In this document: positions 1 through 7,487 of the stretch, piece after piece
How positions within the stretch are numbered: position 1 is the stretch's first letter
Layout of the letters: every line of letters starts with the position of its first letter
Source of the DNA: 4572-13 sp964594065
Lineage (GTDB): Bacteria > Planctomycetota > Phycisphaerae > Sedimentisphaerales > Anaerohalosphaeraceae
Reading direction: 5' to 3'
Length of the DNA stretch: 8,353 nt
NCBI GenBank assembly: GCA_964594065.1
Contig: CAZQKX010000113.1
Coordinates: 1 to 8,353 of the forward strand
Program-made: the position numbers and the translations under genes
The notes under the pieces: generated by a model
Databases searched by the model: none
What the model was told of the DNA's origin: nothing
What the model saw: only the letters and a program-made list of their open reading frames with translations

Positions 1-1764
1 CCTGATGCTGCAGCGGAAAGTATAAGGGTGCAGTACACCGTCAAGAGTGCAGAAAGTCTCGGGGAATTTGAGATAAAGGAATGTCCGGTTATGGCGACAC
101 GGCTTGGAAATCAGCTGCTCTATGCTGAAAAAGCGGATGTTTACTTAGATGATTTCTATTATCCTGAAGACAGTGTTGAATACTCGGGGCTTTCTCAGAT
201 GAGAAAATGGCGATTTGTAAATCTCAAGTATACCCCATTTCAATACAATCCCGTGACTAAGAATTTGATATATATTTCTAAAGTGGATGTTACAATTACA
301 TATGACAGGATGGGTGTAAATTCATTGCCGGATACCATGCTTACTGATGAGGTAATGGACGAAAGGGCTAAAGAATTGTTTGAGAATTATTCTGAAGCCG
401 GGGAATGGTACAAACCGGGCAGGCTGGCACCAAAGGCATCGGCCACATATGATTATGTTATTATTACTACGAATGCCATAGAGGCTGCCAGTACAAAACT
501 CGGCGGTTTTGTGAATTATCTTTCAGGCAAAGGGTTCTCTCCTTTGATCATAACCGAAGACGAGTATGGCGGTTTGACCGGGCAATCTCCCAACGGCACT
601 GCCGAAAAGATAAGAAAGTGGCTTCAAGATAACTATGGCAGCTACGGCATTGAATATGTTTTACTGATAGGGAATCCTGATCCGGATGATCCCAGTGACG
701 GGGGTGATTCGGTCGGAGATGTGCCAATGAAGATGTGCTGGCCAAGGCGATTTGCGGCGACATATTCTTCTTATGATGAATCGCCCACCGATTATTTTTA
801 TGCTGATTTAACGGGCAACTGGGATTTGGATGGAGATCTGTATTTTGGTGAATACTGTGATTCAGCTACAAATTGCGGAAATGGTTATGGCGATTGCGGA
901 ACCGGCGGTGTTGACTTCGCCAATGAGGTATACGTGGGAAGGATTCCGGTTTACTCGGGAGTTTCCAATCTTGATTCGGTTTTGACAAAAACCATGAGCT
1001 ACGGGAATTCAACCAATATCGGCTGGAGGAAAAACGCGCTTTTGCCGATGAGCTTTTCAGACATATCAACAGATGGTGCCTACCTGGGTGAGGCAATGAT
1101 CAATAACTATCTGAGCCCGAACAGCTATCTGGACTGGACATTGTACATGCAGGGTAACCTTTGTGCTTCTGGTGATTCTTCATTTACCAGTGATCAGGAA
1201 TTGTTAAACGATGTATCATGGCAGAGGTGGCGCGATTATGATTACGGCATGGTATGGTGGTGGGGACACGGAAGCGCAACCAGTGCATCTCTCGGCTATA
1301 CTGCCTGTGGTTGGGGTGGCATAATAGGCAGTTCCGATACCTCTGCACTGGACGATAATCACCCTTCGCATGTATACCAGTGCTCCTGCCTTAACGGTTA
1401 TCCCGAAAATTCAAATAATCTGGGAACAGCCCTGCTATACAACGGAGCTGTCACCACTGTATCGGCAAGCAGGGTAAGCTGGTATGCGATAACGTCGTGG
1501 TATACCGGCTTGAAATACTATTGTGACAATGCCAGCATCGGATACTATTACGGCCTGGAGCTTGCGGCTAACAACAAGAGATCGTCTGTAGCGCTTTTTG
1601 ATGTGAAGGCTGACATGGGCGCAAATATGAATGCAGTCTGGAAAGGCACTCACTGGATGAATCTGATGGATTTTAACCTGTATGGCGACCCGGCCATCTC
1701 TATTTCGGAACAAGGCGTTGTAACAGTTAATCCTGCGATAAATCTGTTACTGCTTGGAGATTAG
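1..1764 (+). CDS. Family C25 (gingipain-like) cysteine peptidase, 5' partial
   Basis: The reading frame is open from base 1 to a TAG at 1762-1764 (587 codons visible). The GTG at 28 is an internal codon, so the true start and any signal peptide lie left of the window. Codons about 1-135 resemble the propeptide-like N-terminal part of this family, and the catalytic domain starts near 'YDYVIITT'. A Rossmann-like segment ends in 'YVLLIGNPDPDD'. The aspartate-rich 'DYFYADLTGNWDLDGD' (from codon 264) and 'VYVGRIPVY' follow, as is usual in C25. The probable catalytic dyad is His at codon 423 (W-G-H-G-S) and Cys at codon 463 (C-S-C-L-N-G-Y). 'NLYGDPAISI' near the end is the family's closing motif. 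Only about 20 residues follow it, so no type IX secretion sorting domain is present. Several extra cysteines (for example three in 'CDSATNCGNGYGDCG') suggest disulfides and export. Cleavage specificity cannot be predicted. Confidence 0.88.
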   Translation, partial: PDAAAESIRVQYTVKSAESLGEFEIKECPVMATRLGNQLLYAEKADVYLDDFYYPEDSVEYSGLSQMRKWRFVNLKYTPFQYNPVTKNLIYISKVDVTITYDRMGVNSLPDTMLTDEVMDERAKELFENYSEAGEWYKPGRLAPKASATYDYVIITTNAIEAASTKLGGFVNYLSGKGFSPLIITEDEYGGLTGQSPNGTAEKIRKWLQDNYGSYGIEYVLLIGNPDPDDPSDGGDSVGDVPMKMCWPRRFAATYSSYDESPTDYFYADLTGNWDLDGDLYFGEYCDSATNCGNGYGDCGTGGVDFANEVYVGRIPVYSGVSNLDSVLTKTMSYGNSTNIGWRKNALLPMSFSDISTDGAYLGEAMINNYLSPNSYLDWTLYMQGNLCASGDSSFTSDQELLNDVSWQRWRDYDYGMVWWWGHGSATSASLGYTACGWGGIIGSSDTSALDDNHPSHVYQCSCLNGYPENSNNLGTALLYNGAVTTVSASRVSWYAITSWYTGLKYYCDNASIGYYYGLELAANNKRSSVALFDVKADMGANMNAVWKGTHWMNLMDFNLYGDPAISISEQGVVTVNPAINLLLLGD

Positions 1765-1993
1765 TATCTGGATATAAACAGCTCACCGGTTTTGTATTTC
1801 GGCTTCAGGTCATCTTTAGCCGATCCTCAATCGTAAAATCCCCAACGTGGTGCAACTACGCCTGCGGTTTCTCTCAACCGGATCGACCAAACCTGCCTTA
1901 AATCTGTGCGCCAATTCAAATAAATATATGATTTCCAGGTCCTTGCCGGTCACAAGAAGATTTGTAAGCGTTCACAGGGCACCGTACCTGTTC

Positions 1994-2024
1994 GGTGTTA
2001 CGGGCTCTTAGAGCGAGTTTTTCA
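1994..2024 (-). repeat. Dispersed intergenic repeat, diverged copy 1
   Basis: Read on the minus strand, 2024-2008 is TGAAAAACTCGCTCTAA, an exact 17-base match to plus-strand 6661-6677. It is followed almost at once by CCCGTAACACC (2004-1994), an exact 11-base match to plus-strand 6776-6786. In the second copy the same two blocks occur in the same order but about 100 bases apart. The two copies therefore face each other around the kinase-regulator pair. Copy 1 lacks the long palindromic arms of copy 2 and looks like a shortened or decayed member of the same family. The similarity is directly visible; the family identity is not known to me. Confidence 0.6.
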
Positions 2025-2210
2025 TGGTTGATCCAGAATTATCTGCCGACGGCTGCAGAAAACCTTTTTCGGGTATATTGTTCCGCTTCCTTTTCATAGC
2101 CTATCCACTGATCAGTAAACTGTCTTTCAACGTGAATTTTAACCCTCAGGCACTTTCTTCAATACTAGGTTAATGCGTTTTTCCCCGGTCAGCCATTTTC
2201 TATGCGCTTA

Positions 2211-2238
2211 TTGACAATTCCTGCAATTAGGATATGCT
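2211..2238 (+). promoter_or_regulatory. Candidate sigma-70 promoter of the kinase-regulator operon
   Basis: A perfect -35 hexamer TTGACA (2211-2216) is followed, after 16 bases, by TATGCT (2233-2238), which matches four of six positions of TATAAT including the critical first TA and last T. Transcription would start near 2245, about 34 bases before the ATG at 2279. It is the best promoter-like pair in the intergenic region, judged by eye only. Confidence 0.45.
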
Positions 2239-2278
2239 TGCTTTACCGCATCGTTGAAAACACGGTATAGTGACGACA

Positions 2279-5040
2279 ATGGAACAGAAACCCGGTTTTT
2301 TATATTTTCCGCTGAAGGCAGAATATACGGCTATCTGGTTAGTGGCCGTTATTGGTCTTATATTATCATGGGCCGGTCTATGGGTGATCAAACAGCAACT
2401 TGAGACCAACAAGCGCATTGATTTTGAGTGGGTCGCGCACAACCGTTCCCGTGCTTTGAAACACGGAATCGAGAGAAATTTTGAAGCTGTAACAACTGTC
2501 CGGGATCTCTGCCTTGCTTCACAGGGCCTTGAACAAATCGAATTTCAGCTTTTTGCCCGATCGCTTTTGGCCCGCTATCGCGGTGTTCAGGCACTGATGT
2601 GGATTCCGCATCGTTCTCATTCGGCGCACAAACCAATTGAGACAACAACAACAAAAATATCCCGGCAGCCACAAATTACGGTACAGACAGCCGAGAGTGG
2701 AGTGACGGGGGCAGGCCAGCGCAGCACATCCATTCCTCCTTATTATGCGGAATCGCATGAAGATACCAACATATTCGTGGATTTTCAACTCGATTCCAAT
2801 CCCGTGTTTCGCAAGACCCTAAATAAAGTGCGGGCTACCGGGAAAATGGTCGTCAGCGAACGCATCAACTTGGGATCGAAGTCCGGCGATTATATTGGTT
2901 TCATGGCCAGCCTGCCCGTCTNNNNNNNNNNNNNNNNNNNNNNNNNNNNNNNNNNNNNNNNNNNNNNNNNNNNNNNNNNNNNNNNNNNNNNNNNNNNNNN
3001 NNNNNNNNNNNNNNNNNNNNNAACTTGGGATCGAAGTCCGGCGATTATATTGGTTTCATGGCCAGCCTGCCCGTCTTTCGCCAGGAATCGCCGGAGAATA
3101 CACCCCGGGATGAAGACTTGCTGGGTTTCGCCGTGGGAGTATTTCGGGTTGAAGACCTGGCCAATACTTCGATTGCACTCTTGGAGCCAAGGGGGGTGGA
3201 CGTACTAATCCGTGATGAATCGGCTTTGAAGGGGGAGAGATATCTACATCTTTATTCCAGCAGGCTGCGGTCACAAGATTCGTCAGGGCCGGCAAATAGG
3301 AAAACGCCCGCTGAAGAGGAAAAAATTCAAATCTCCTCCACTTTTGATGTAGCCGACCGAACATGGTCGGTAACTTGCATACAGACCGAGCAGTTCCGCA
3401 GTGTGGAGACGTTTGAGCAAAGTCCTTGGGTTGTTTTTGGGACAGGGATGCTGTTCACAGTACTGTTGTCTTTTTATCTCGCTCACATTAAGGAGAATAT
3501 GCTGGAACGCGCAAGAATGCAAAAAGCCATTATGGATCGCGAGGAACTCTTTCGGCAGATGACAGAAAATGTGGATAGCATGTTTTGGGCCATCACGGGG
3601 GATATCGGTAAAATCCTTTACCTTGGCCCGGCCTATGAAACAATATGGGGCTTGCCTCCCAAGGATTTGGCCAGTCGGCATGCTCCTTTCTTTGAAGCCA
3701 TACCGTCCGAGGATCAGGAGCGCCTCATGGCGATCTGGCATCGTATTCGCCGGGATAAGGTAAATGTAGAAGCAGTGCATCGGATAACCCGGCCCGATGG
3801 TTTGAAACGCTGGGTACAGACACGAGGTTTCCCCGTAAAAAATGAGGTGGGCGAAGTCTTCCGGATTGTTGGAATCACAGAGGATATAACCGAAAAAAAA
3901 CTGGCGGAAGAAGCGTTGCGGGAATCCGAAGCAAAACTGCGCGCTTTATTTAACCAATCCCCCGACATCATCATGACGGTGGATCGGGAAGGCAAGATTC
4001 AAATGCTGAGCCGTTCCCATCCGGCTATGCCGGTGGAACAGGCTATTGGGCGCAGTTCTTTCGATCTATGGCCTCCCGAGTTTTGGAAATGGTACCGCAA
4101 GGCTCTCAAGATAGTATTTCGCAAGAGGCACATCAAGCATTTCGAGCATTCAACAACCGATTCCCAATATTGGGAGGGGCGGATAGTGCCGATTGGCAAC
4201 GACGGACCGGTGACAGCAGCGATGGTCATCGCTACCAACGTGACGGAAAAGCACAATCTGGAATTGCAGGCGTTACGCAATGCCCGTCTGGCTTCAATCG
4301 GTGTTTTGTCGGCCGGTGTTGCCCATGAAATCAACAATCCTAACAATTCCATTTCGTTCAGTGCATCTTTGCTCTCCAGAGCCTGGCAGGATATCACGCC
4401 GATACTGGTGGAATATTACAAAAAGAATGGGGATTTTTTGATGGGCGGTCTCTCTTTTTCGGAAACGCGCGAGACCCTCCCCCAACTGTTATCGGAAATC
4501 AGTCACAATTCCGTGCGGATAAAGCGGATCGTACAAAACCTGAAGCACATGGCGAGGCAGGAAAAGGATGAGTTGAACCAGACAGTCGATATCCAGCAAG
4601 TCTTGGAAGGAACAATGATGATTCTGCACAATCAGATCCAGAAATGTACCGATGTCTGCACACTGGCGGTGAGTGAAGATCTTCCGCCGGTGAGAGGGAA
4701 CTCCCAACAGATGGAGCAAGTTTTCATCAATCTTCTGTCGAACGCCCTCCAGGCGCTGCCCGAGAGAAGTTGCGGGGTCTATATCGATGCCGTTTTAGAT
4801 ACGGATCATGAATATTTGACGGTCACAGTACGGGATGAAGGCTGCGGTATCTCCGAGCGGGATATAGGCAGGCTCACAAAGCCGTTTTTTACGACCAGGG
4901 GGGAATCCGGCGGAACAGGACTGGGGCTTTCCATCTCACAATCGATCGTTGAAAGACACGGAGGTTCGCTGGTTTTTGTTTCGGAACTCGGCAGAGGAAC
5001 CACAGTAACGGTAAAGATACCCTCGAACGCTTCGAGATAA
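2279..5040 (+). CDS. CHASE-PAS-PAS membrane sensor histidine kinase (interrupted by assembly gap)
   Basis: This is one gene although the frame appears to change across the 100-N gap at 2922-3021. Removing 155 bases (one copy of the duplicated 55-mer plus the Ns) joins both parts in frame as an 868-residue protein. In that numbering there is a TM helix at about 17-37, then an extracytoplasmic CHASE domain at about 45-290 ('SERINLGSKSGDYIGFMASL' is characteristic). TM2 is at about 332-350, PAS1 at 370-488 (PAS_3-like, ending 'EDITEKK') and PAS2 at 496-606. A HisKA domain carries the phospho-acceptor His631 in 'AGVAHEINNPNN'. The HATPase_c domain has Asn766/Asn770 in the N box, Asp801 in 'DEGCGIS', 'KPFFTTR' and 'GGTGLGLSI' from 826. 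All residues needed for autophosphorylation are present. CHASE domains bind small extracellular ligands, but the ligand here is unknown. ATG 2279 is chosen over the in-frame GTG at 2270; neither has a strong ribosome site. The regulator at 5053 is the evident partner. Confidence 0.9.
2867..3076. other. Scaffold gap flanked by an exact 55-base duplicate (assembly artefact)
   Basis: Bases 2867-2921 and 3022-3076 are identical over 55 positions (both start AACTTGGGATCG and end CTGCCCGTCT), and exactly 100 N lie between them (2922-3021). This is the signature of two contig ends that overlap by one assembly k-mer and were joined with a default-size gap. Collapsing the overlap leaves the kinase frame intact, so no sequence need be missing. 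It should not be read as a tandem repeat or as a frameshift. Confidence 0.9.
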
Positions 5041-5044
5041 GGAG
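5039..5044 (+). promoter_or_regulatory. Ribosome binding site overlapping the kinase stop codon
   Basis: AAGGAG at 5039-5044 shares its first two bases with the TAA stop of the kinase (5038-5040) and lies 8 bases before the ATG at 5053. It fixes the regulator start and implies that kinase and regulator are translated from one mRNA, probably coupled. Confidence 0.8.
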
Positions 5045-5052
5045 ATTACAGC

Positions 5053-6468
5053 ATGAAACAGCATACCTCATCATCAGCGCTGCCGGTGCTGCTCGTCGAC
5101 GATGAGACGACCGTACTCCTGAGTTCCCAAATGATCCTCAGAAGTGCGGGCATTGAGCCGGTTGAGACAGTTCAAGACAGCCGGGATCTTATCCCCCTGT
5201 TAACTCGGCAGCGGGTAGCGGTAGTCGTCCTTGATCTTTTTATGCCCTATATTCCGGGCAGCCGACTCCTGCCTGAAATTATCAAACAATTCCCCGAACT
5301 CCCGGTTATCGTGATGACTGCGGCCCAGGAGGTGGATACGGCCGTTGCCTGTATGAAGGATGGCGCCTTTGACTACCTTGTCAAGCCGGTGGAGGAAAGC
5401 CGCTTTGTATCCAGCGTAAAGCGGGCGCTTGAGATAAGGTTACTGCGCCGGCAGGTGGATGCCCTCAAACACTATCTTATCTCGGACGACTTAAAACATA
5501 ACGATGTATTTGCCCCCATTATCACCACCAGCAGAAAGATGCGCGCCCTGTTCCAATATATGGAGGCGACTGCAGCGTCCAATGAACCGGTGCTGATAAG
5601 CGGTGAAACCGGCGTCGGGAAAGAGTTACTGGCAGAGGCGCTGCACCGCCTCAGTGGAAGACCTGGTAAGTTGGTCCGGGTCAATGTCGCCGGCTTAGAC
5701 GACAACCTCTTCGCCGATTCCTTGTTCGGACACAAGAAGGGGGCCTATACGGGAGCCGATACATCCCGTGAAGGCCTGGTGGCTCAAGCGGCCGGTGGAA
5801 CACTTTGCCTGGACGAGATTGGCGACCTGAAAACCGCCTCACAGATCAAACTTCTGCGTCTGATTGAAGAAAAACAGTATTATCCTCTGGGATCGGATGT
5901 CGCCAAAGTCGGCGAGGCCAGGATTATCTGCGCTACCAATCGCAACCTGCAGAAACGAATATCACAACACCACTTTCGGTCAGATCTCTATTTTCGCCTC
6001 TCAGTGCATCAGATCCGTGTGCCACCGCTCAGAGAACGCAAGGAAGACATACCGGTGCTGGTCGACCACTTTATTGAAAATGCAGCGCGGTCCATGGACA
6101 AAAAGGCACCACAGTCACCACCTGAACTGTATACGCTGCTTGCCGCCCACCATTTCCCCGGCAACATACGGGAACTGCGGGCCATGATCTACGATTCCGT
6201 TGCCCAACATAAAACCGGCCGCGTCCTTTCCATGAAAAACTTTCACAGGGTGATTCAAGCCCAGCAAACTACACCTTTGATGGAGGTAAAGGGCAAAGAC
6301 GAATTTGCAGGCCGATTCCCTACACTGAAAGAGGCTGAAAGACTGCACATCCAGGCGGCGTTGCGACAAGCCGACGGGAACCAGGGTATTGCAGCAACGC
6401 TGCTGGGTATCTCCCGGCCAGCCCTAAACCGACGCCTGGCACACTGGAATACCACAGATAACGAGTAA
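5053..6468 (+). CDS. NtrC-family sigma-54-dependent response regulator
   Basis: This 471-residue protein has the three classic domains. The receiver domain (about 8-125) shows the acidic pair Asp16-Asp17, phospho-acceptor Asp61 ('VVLDLFMP'), Thr89 and Lys111 ('DYLVKPVE'). The AAA+ sigma-54 interaction domain (about 150-375) has Walker A 'GETGVGKE' with Lys190, the L1 loop as GAYTGA at 230-235, Walker B 'LCLDEIG' with Asp254-Glu255, and arginines 309 and 315 in 'FRSDLYFRLSV'. A Fis-type helix-turn-helix is at about 443-463 ('NQGIAATLLGISR'). When phosphorylated it should oligomerise, hydrolyse ATP and open sigma-54 promoters from upstream enhancer sites. The usual GAFTGA is replaced by GAYTGA, a Phe-to-Tyr change at the sigma-54 contact that also occurs in some natural members; activation competence is expected, but its effect here is unknown. 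The gene is 12 bases from the kinase gene, its likely cognate. The best local target candidate is the promoter-like site at 7031. Confidence 0.93.
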   Translation: MKQHTSSSALPVLLVDDETTVLLSSQMILRSAGIEPVETVQDSRDLIPLLTRQRVAVVVLDLFMPYIPGSRLLPEIIKQFPELPVIVMTAAQEVDTAVACMKDGAFDYLVKPVEESRFVSSVKRALEIRLLRRQVDALKHYLISDDLKHNDVFAPIITTSRKMRALFQYMEATAASNEPVLISGETGVGKELLAEALHRLSGRPGKLVRVNVAGLDDNLFADSLFGHKKGAYTGADTSREGLVAQAAGGTLCLDEIGDLKTASQIKLLRLIEEKQYYPLGSDVAKVGEARIICATNRNLQKRISQHHFRSDLYFRLSVHQIRVPPLRERKEDIPVLVDHFIENAARSMDKKAPQSPPELYTLLAAHHFPGNIRELRAMIYDSVAQHKTGRVLSMKNFHRVIQAQQTTPLMEVKGKDEFAGRFPTLKEAERLHIQAALRQADGNQGIAATLLGISRPALNRRLAHWNTTDNE

Positions 6469-6635
6469 GGGTTCGGGCAGGTAAGCGAAGACTCCGAAAA
6501 TAAGTTCACAAATTTTTGATGTTGAGGCGCCCGGCCGGCAAGGCGCAAAAACACAGGAATAAAGACAAACCAAAATCCGGTGCAACCCTTATATCTTCTC
6601 GAAACTATCTACCAAATAAAGGTTTGATTGCGTGA

Positions 6636-6722
6636 CTGCTGAATAATTTCAATGCAGCCGTGAAAAACTCGCTCTAAAAGCGTCTCAAACAGTTTCACGG
6701 CTGCATCGAAATCACACAGCAG
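6636..6722. repeat. Long imperfect palindrome, copy 2 of a dispersed repeat
   Basis: The core arms ATGCAGCCGTGAAA (6653-6666 region) and TTTCACGGCTGCAT (6693-6706) are perfect inverted complements over 14 bases when a four-A run is used for the left end. The pairing continues outward with one mismatch to AAAT, then, after four poorly pairing bases, resumes as CTGCTG (6636-6641) with CAGCAG (6717-6722). The central loop carries the block TGAAAAACTCGCTCTAA (6661-6677), which recurs exactly on the minus strand at 2024-2008. There is no T-run directly after the stem, so a plain intrinsic terminator is unlikely. A REP/MITE-like intergenic element, or an mRNA 3'-end hairpin for the regulator gene, fits better. 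Confidence 0.65.
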
Positions 6723-6832
6723 CCTTGTGCCGAACCTTAAATTGTAGATAGGCCCCTATTTTTTTAATTTCCACACCCGTAACACCCGGAACCGGAATTT
6801 CCATGTTAAAATAAATGCTGTGGTGCATCTCT

Positions 6833-6957
6833 GGGGGCGTAACATTTCATTTGATTACAGCCCGCTCCACCAAGCATTTAACCGATAGAAATTATTACGT
6901 ATTTAAGTATTTACCATCCCACGCTATATAGATAGGCGTTCATTTTGTTACACCCCC
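6833..6957. promoter_or_regulatory. Spaced inverted repeat, possible enhancer sites for the response regulator
   Basis: GGGGGCGTAACA (6833-6844) and TGTTACACCCCC (6946-6957) are inverted copies with 11 of 12 bases matching. They lie about 190 and 75 bases upstream of the -24 element at 7031, the range where NtrC-type activators usually bind. The separation of about 100 bases is unusual for one dimer site, and each arm is not itself palindromic, so this is a hypothesis. Confidence 0.3.
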
Positions 6958-7030
6958 GACATCTCAGTTTCATCTTCTCAATATTTCTCTATCTATTTGA
7001 TATTACAAATTATAGTCCTTTGCTGGTCAT

Positions 7031-7047
7031 TTGGCACGATTCGTGAA
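7031..7047 (+). promoter_or_regulatory. Candidate sigma-54 (RpoN) promoter
   Basis: TTGGCACGA at 7031-7039 matches the full -24 consensus (YTGGCACGR). At the correct spacing the -12 part reads GTGAA (7043-7047) where TTGCW is expected, so the invariant G is kept but the following C is A. Transcription would start near 7057-7058, about 75 bases before the ATG at 7134. The site fits a target of the sigma-54 activator encoded upstream. The imperfect -12 element is the main reason for doubt. Confidence 0.45.
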
Positions 7048-7133
7048 CTATATTTTTATGAAAACCACCGGCATCTCTGGCCGGGTAATCCGGATGCCAG
7101 ATAGCGAGAGAAGCATTATTGGGGAGATCAAGC

Positions 7134-7424
7134 ATGCTAATGCAAATCGATTTTAGCGAAAAAAAAAAGAATAAATATAAGTTGTGCGCCTTAAAAGTAT
7201 TGAAAAAATCAATCCCAGTAAATCCAACACTTCTGATCATACGGGCTGCGCTGGGGACGATTCTAATGTTTCTGGTGCTCATGGCGCATGAATTGGCAGG
7301 TATCGGGGGTATGGTGTCAATGTGTATTCTTTTTGCGATTTGTGTTTGTGCCCCTTTCTGGTTGCGGAAAGGGAAAAAACTCTATACATATACGAGACGA
7401 ATTTACACTGAGCGCTTTTTATAG
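7134..7424 (+). CDS. Small two-helix membrane protein, unknown function
   Basis: This 96-residue protein is not one I recognise. The N-terminal 30 residues are strongly basic (E-K-K-K-N-K-Y-K, then V-L-K-K). They are followed by predicted TM1 at about 31-51 ('LIIRAALGTILMFLVLMAHE') and TM2 at about 57-77 ('GGMVSMCILFAICVC' onward), then a basic tail 'RKGKKLYTYTRRIY'. The positive-inside rule predicts a hairpin with both ends in the cytoplasm and a very short outer loop. Three of its four cysteines lie in TM2. The ATG at 7134 is preferred over an upstream in-frame TTG at 7119 because GGGGAG (7121-7126) sits 7 bases before the ATG. It is the first gene after the sigma-54-like promoter and is followed 63 bases later by a second small membrane protein, probably in one transcript. 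Its base composition is more AT-rich than the kinase and regulator genes. Confidence 0.7.
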   Translation: MLMQIDFSEKKKNKYKLCALKVLKKSIPVNPTLLIIRAALGTILMFLVLMAHELAGIGGMVSMCILFAICVCAPFWLRKGKKLYTYTRRIYTERFL

Positions 7425-7472
7425 AATACAGGAAGTAAAATTATTTTTTTAGGTCAAAACCGGATCTTTTAT

Positions 7473-7480
7473 AAAGGAGG
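7473..7480 (+). promoter_or_regulatory. Strong Shine-Dalgarno site
   Basis: AAAGGAGG lies 7 bases before the ATG at 7488. This near-perfect ribosome site is the best evidence that the very short gene after it is translated, and at a high rate. Confidence 0.8.
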
Positions 7481-7487
7481 TAATATC

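Larger units (their letters stand above)
1765..2278. other. Intergenic region between peptidase and kinase genes
   Basis: No convincing gene lies in these 514 bases. A minus-strand frame is open over 1816-1971 (about 51 codons, possible GTG at 1951-1953) but has no ribosome binding site and sits just downstream, on its own strand, of the repeat copy at 1994-2024. It may be decayed coding sequence or part of a dispersed element. A 5-bp stem (CGGCT 1800-1804 with AGCCG 1818-1822) follows the peptidase stop but has no T-tract, so no terminator is called. A sigma-70-like promoter stands at the right end. Confidence 0.6.
6469..7133. other. Long regulatory-looking intergenic region
   Basis: About 665 bases without a supported gene. 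It holds a small GC-rich hairpin (GCGCC 6527-6531 with GGCGC 6542-6546, no T-tract, so a weak terminator candidate at best) and the long palindromic repeat at 6636-6722. Further on are a second block shared with the repeat near 1994 (6776-6786), a spaced inverted repeat at 6833-6844 and 6946-6957, the sigma-54-like promoter at 7031-7047, and a leader stem (GGCAT 7070-7074 with ATGCC 7094-7098, inner CCGG pair around GTAAT). Composition is clearly more AT-rich after about 6850 than in the kinase and regulator genes. Confidence 0.6.

Noticed and set aside
28..30. GTG start of the C25 peptidase at 28
   Set aside because: The frame is open to base 1, there is no ribosome site before the GTG, and there is no signal peptide after it.
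4068..4397. Open frames on either strand inside the kinase gene
   Set aside because: They overlap well-conserved PAS and HisKA coding sequence and show no recognisable domain or ribosome site; they are shadow frames.
3022..5040. A separate, shorter kinase gene starting after the N run
   Set aside because: The apparent ATG or alternative starts lie within the CHASE domain. Collapsing the duplicated 55-mer joins the frame to the upstream half, so this is one gene.
6527..6546. Intrinsic terminator after the regulator gene
   Set aside because: Only a 5-bp stem with a 10-base loop, followed by A-rich rather than T-rich sequence.
6776..6786. CCCGTAACACC as a third enhancer site
   Set aside because: It shares GTAACA with the inverted pair at 6833/6946, but it is better explained as part of the dispersed repeat because the same 11-mer occurs in the copy near 1994.
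7119..7133. TTG start for the small membrane protein at 7119
   Set aside because: The GGGGAG ribosome site would lie within the coding region; the ATG at 7134 is correctly spaced from it.
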